Below, one piece after another: positions 5,291 through 7,514 of a stretch of 7,514 nucleotides of DNA (position 1 is its first letter; each line of letters opens with the position of its first letter). Origin of the DNA: Bdellovibrionales bacterium (lineage in GTDB: Bacteria > Bdellovibrionota > Bdellovibrionia > Bdellovibrionales > UBA1609); NCBI GenBank assembly GCA_026648125.1, contig JAPKGD010000076.1, forward strand, positions 1-7,514. Reading direction: 5' to 3'. The position numbers and the translations under genes were made by a program. A model generated the notes under the pieces. The model had not been told where the DNA came from, made no database searches, and saw only the letters and a program-made list of their open reading frames with translations.

Positions 5291-5596
5291 ATGAATTTTG
5301 ACTTTAAAGATAGTCGCGGCGCCGTAGTGTGTTCATTGAGGCTTTTGCATTTGTGGGCAGACGTTTACGGACTGCTTCTAAAGGCGGACCAAGGAAATCT
5401 CAATGTGGAGCATTGGCAGAATCTTTTCACTCAAGCTATCGATGTAGCAAAGGGAAAGGGTGCTCGTCAGATCATTCTTAGACTTACTGATGGGGCGGTT
5501 CTCCCAAGATTCTGTGAGTCATGGACTTTGAGCGGATTCAACCTGATCATGATCAATCCCTTTATGACCAAGGCTTCGAACAGAAACGATAGTTAA
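5291..5596 (+). CDS. hypothetical protein (101 aa)
   Basis: I do not recognise this protein. It has a hydrophobic, leucine-rich N-terminal half (SLRLLHLWADVYGLLLK, about residues 15-31), then a helix leading into KGKGARQIILRLTDG (about 54-68) and WTLSGFNLIMINPF (about 78-91). The pattern of a helix, a strand with ILRL and a later GF-containing strand is loosely like the N-terminal part of some GNAT acetyltransferases, but no acetyl-CoA loop is present, so I do not assign it. There is no clear signal peptide. The start is supported by GGAG at 5282-5285 with 5-base spacing. It lies alone after a 239-base gap and converges on the copper ATPase gene, with only 23 bases between the two stop codons and no obvious terminator. 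Confidence 0.6.
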   Translation: MNFDFKDSRGAVVCSLRLLHLWADVYGLLLKADQGNLNVEHWQNLFTQAIDVAKGKGARQIILRLTDGAVLPRFCESWTLSGFNLIMINPFMTKASNRNDS

Positions 5597-5619
5597 ACAA
5601 AAAACTAAAATAAAAAGTC

Positions 5620-7514
5620 TCAAGCTCTCCACTGCTTCTTCACTCCCAGTCTCAAAGCATTAGCAATCACCGAGACTGAGCTTAAACTCATGGCTGCGGC
5701 TGCAAACATTGGGCTTAAAAGAACTCCAAAGAATGGATAAAGAACTCCTGCGGCAATGGGAACGCCAAGACCGTTATAAACAAAGGCAAAAAATAAATTC
5801 TGCTTAATATTTTTAATGGTCATCTGACTGATTTCTCTTGCTCTAACGATCCCTTTTAAATCTCCCTTAACAAGAGTCACTCCGGCACTTTCCATGGCGA
5901 CATCTGTTCCAGTTCCCATGGCAATGCCAACTTGAGCTTGAGCCAGTGCTGGGGCATCGTTAATGCCGTCTCCTGCCATTGCAACAAATCGTCCTTCACT
6001 TTGAAGCTTCTTAATCACATCAGCCTTCTGATCAGGCAAGACATCTGCAATCACATCATCTACTTGAATTTTTCTAGCTACGGCTTGAGCTGTTTTCTTA
6101 TTGTCACCAGTCAACATAATTACTCGGACGCCATCGCTTCTTAATCTTTGAATGGCCTCTTTCGATGACTTCTTTATTGGATCAGCAACACCGATGATTC
6201 CAAAAATCTTATTTCTTTCACCGACAAACATGGCCGTTTGCCCCTCAGCTCTTAAGAGGTCTGCTTGCCTTTCAATTTTTGAGTCAGAAAAAGCTTCTGG
6301 ATTGAACAAGGCTTTATTTCCAAGAAGAACCTTTTGTCCGTTAATTTCTCCCTCCACACCTTTTCCAGTGATTGAAGAAAAGTGATTCACTTCCTTAGGC
6401 TTTACACCCTTACTTTTTGCTCCTTCCAAAATGGCTTCAGCCAAAGGGTGTTCACTTCCCACCTCAAGGCTTGCAGCATATTCAAGAACGTCCTCTTCTT
6501 TTAAATCTGAAAGAGAAAGGACTGAAACAAGCTTTGGCTTACCTTCAGTCAAAGTCCCTGTTTTATCTACAACAAGAGTATCCACATTTTCCATCTGCTC
6601 TATGGCTTCCGCATTCTTAAAAAGAACGCCAAGGCCCGCAGCCTTTCCCGTAGCCACCATAATGGACATGGGTGTGGCAAGACCTAAAGCGCAGGGACAG
6701 GCAATAATTAACACAGCAACAGCGTTAATTACGCCGTAAACAAGACTAGGCTCCGGACCAAAGAGATACCAAATAAAAAAGGTCAAAATCGAAATCAAAA
6801 TCACTGCGGGAACAAAGTACGAGGCCACAAGGTCCGCAAGCTTTTGAATGGGCGCTCTACTTCTTTGAGCCTCACTCACCATTTTAACAATTTGAGATAA
6901 TAGAGTGTCTTTGCCAATTTTCTCAGCTCTAATAATTAAACTTCCAGTTCCATTGATCGTTGCACCAACAATTGGGCTTCCTTCAACCTTTTCCACAGGG
7001 ATCGGCTCACCTGTGATCATCGATTCATCAACAGATGATTTTCCTTGGACCACTTTTCCATCAATTGGGATTTTCTCACCAGGTCTAACCCTTAATCTGT
7101 CACCAATGGATATATCATCAATGGAGATATCAACTTCATCCCCATTATCCAGAATTTTTCTGGCTGTCTTTGGAGCCAGACCAAGTAAAGCCTTAATTGC
7201 TCTACCTGTTTGGCTTCGAGCTTTAAGCTCTAAAACTTGCCCCAAAAGAACAAGTGCGACGATGACCGCAGCGGCCTCAAAATAAAGGCCCACTTCACCA
7301 GCGGAATCTTTGAAAGAGGTGGGGAAGAGTCCTGGAAAAAACACTCCAATAAGACTGTAAATGTACGCGACGCCAACTCCCACACCAATGAGTGTGAACA
7401 TATTAAGACTTTTGTTTTTTAAGGACTGATAAAAGCGCTCGAAAAATGGAAACCCCGCCCACAAAACCACAGGACTCGCTAAGATCACTTCCAGATAACT
7501 TAAAAGTCTTCCTG
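5620..7514 (-). CDS. copA: copper-exporting P1B-type ATPase, N-terminus outside window
   Basis: This inner-membrane heavy-metal pump uses ATP to export Cu(I). The frame is open to the window edge, so the N-terminal metal-binding part is missing; the GTG at 7488 is internal. Counting from that codon, the visible order is: membrane helices near 1-90 (PVVLWAGFPFF, EAAAVIVALVLLGQ), the actuator TGE at 159-161 and the transport-site CPC at 264-266. The phosphorylated aspartate follows in DKTGT at 308, then SEHP at 345-348, TGDN at about 460-463 and GDGINDAP at 506-513. The last helices carry YN at 571-572 and MSLSS at 600-604, the pair that marks the Cu+ (P1B-1) group rather than zinc or cadmium pumps. 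The C-terminus is complete (ends KKQWRA, TGA at 5620-5622). Composition is more AT-rich than the mobilisation genes. No copper sensor is in view. Confidence 0.95.
   Translation of the reverse strand, partial: GRLLSYLEVILASPVVLWAGFPFFERFYQSLKNKSLNMFTLIGVGVGVAYIYSLIGVFFPGLFPTSFKDSAGEVGLYFEAAAVIVALVLLGQVLELKARSQTGRAIKALLGLAPKTARKILDNGDEVDISIDDISIGDRLRVRPGEKIPIDGKVVQGKSSVDESMITGEPIPVEKVEGSPIVGATINGTGSLIIRAEKIGKDTLLSQIVKMVSEAQRSRAPIQKLADLVASYFVPAVILISILTFFIWYLFGPEPSLVYGVINAVAVLIIACPCALGLATPMSIMVATGKAAGLGVLFKNAEAIEQMENVDTLVVDKTGTLTEGKPKLVSVLSLSDLKEEDVLEYAASLEVGSEHPLAEAILEGAKSKGVKPKEVNHFSSITGKGVEGEINGQKVLLGNKALFNPEAFSDSKIERQADLLRAEGQTAMFVGERNKIFGIIGVADPIKKSSKEAIQRLRSDGVRVIMLTGDNKKTAQAVARKIQVDDVIADVLPDQKADVIKKLQSEGRFVAMAGDGINDAPALAQAQVGIAMGTGTDVAMESAGVTLVKGDLKGIVRAREISQMTIKNIKQNLFFAFVYNGLGVPIAAGVLYPFFGVLLSPMFAAAAMSLSSVSVIANALRLGVKKQWRA

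Noticed and set aside
6152..7285. Several plus-strand frames inside the copper ATPase region
   Set aside because: They are shadows of a gene with all P-type ATPase motifs in order on the minus strand.

Overview
The window (7514 bases, close to balanced base composition) looks like an accessory region of a Gram-negative bacterium. The proteins and the tRNA remnant are of proteobacterial or Bdellovibrionota style, but nothing here fixes the genus, so the taxonomic reading is weak. It appears to be built from mobile-DNA pieces joined to a metal-transport gene.

Positions 1-805 hold the C-terminal part of an IS256 (mutator) family transposase, running in from the left edge, and a small acidic orphan protein. 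Positions 806-1414 contain no gene but are rich in structure. First comes a 45-base fragment on the minus strand that matches the 3' part of a tRNA-Gly(GCC), from the first base of the anticodon loop to the CCA end. This is the usual signature of a tyrosine-integrase attachment site. Next is a short array of CGACCA repeats at an exact 10-base period. Then comes a 143-base nested inverted repeat, ending in T5 directly before the next gene's ribosome binding site. The orientation of the tRNA fragment puts the inserted DNA to its right.

Positions 1415-3459 carry two genes joined by an ATGA stop/start overlap. The first is a Replic_Relax/MOBC-type relaxase-like protein with a PD-(D/E)XK-like motif. 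The second is a soluble VirD4/TraD-type coupling ATPase. With the long hairpin just upstream as a candidate oriT, this reads as a compact mobilisation module that would borrow a helper's type IV secretion channel.

Positions 3481-5051 hold a toxin-first RelE/HigB-like and XRE antitoxin pair with a readable promoter and overlapping palindromic operator. It is followed at once by an unusual fusion of a RimJ/RimL-type GNAT acetyltransferase to a VOC (glyoxalase/bleomycin-resistance fold) domain. The three genes are packed tightly enough to be one operon.

Positions 5052-5596 hold a possible 16-codon leader ORF with a small hairpin and a 101-residue protein I do not recognise. From 5620 to the right edge, on the opposite strand, lies most of a P1B-type copper-exporting ATPase (CopA), cut by the window end. 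No integrase, intact tRNA or second attachment site is visible, so the right-hand limit of the inserted element is unknown and CopA may be either cargo or chromosome.
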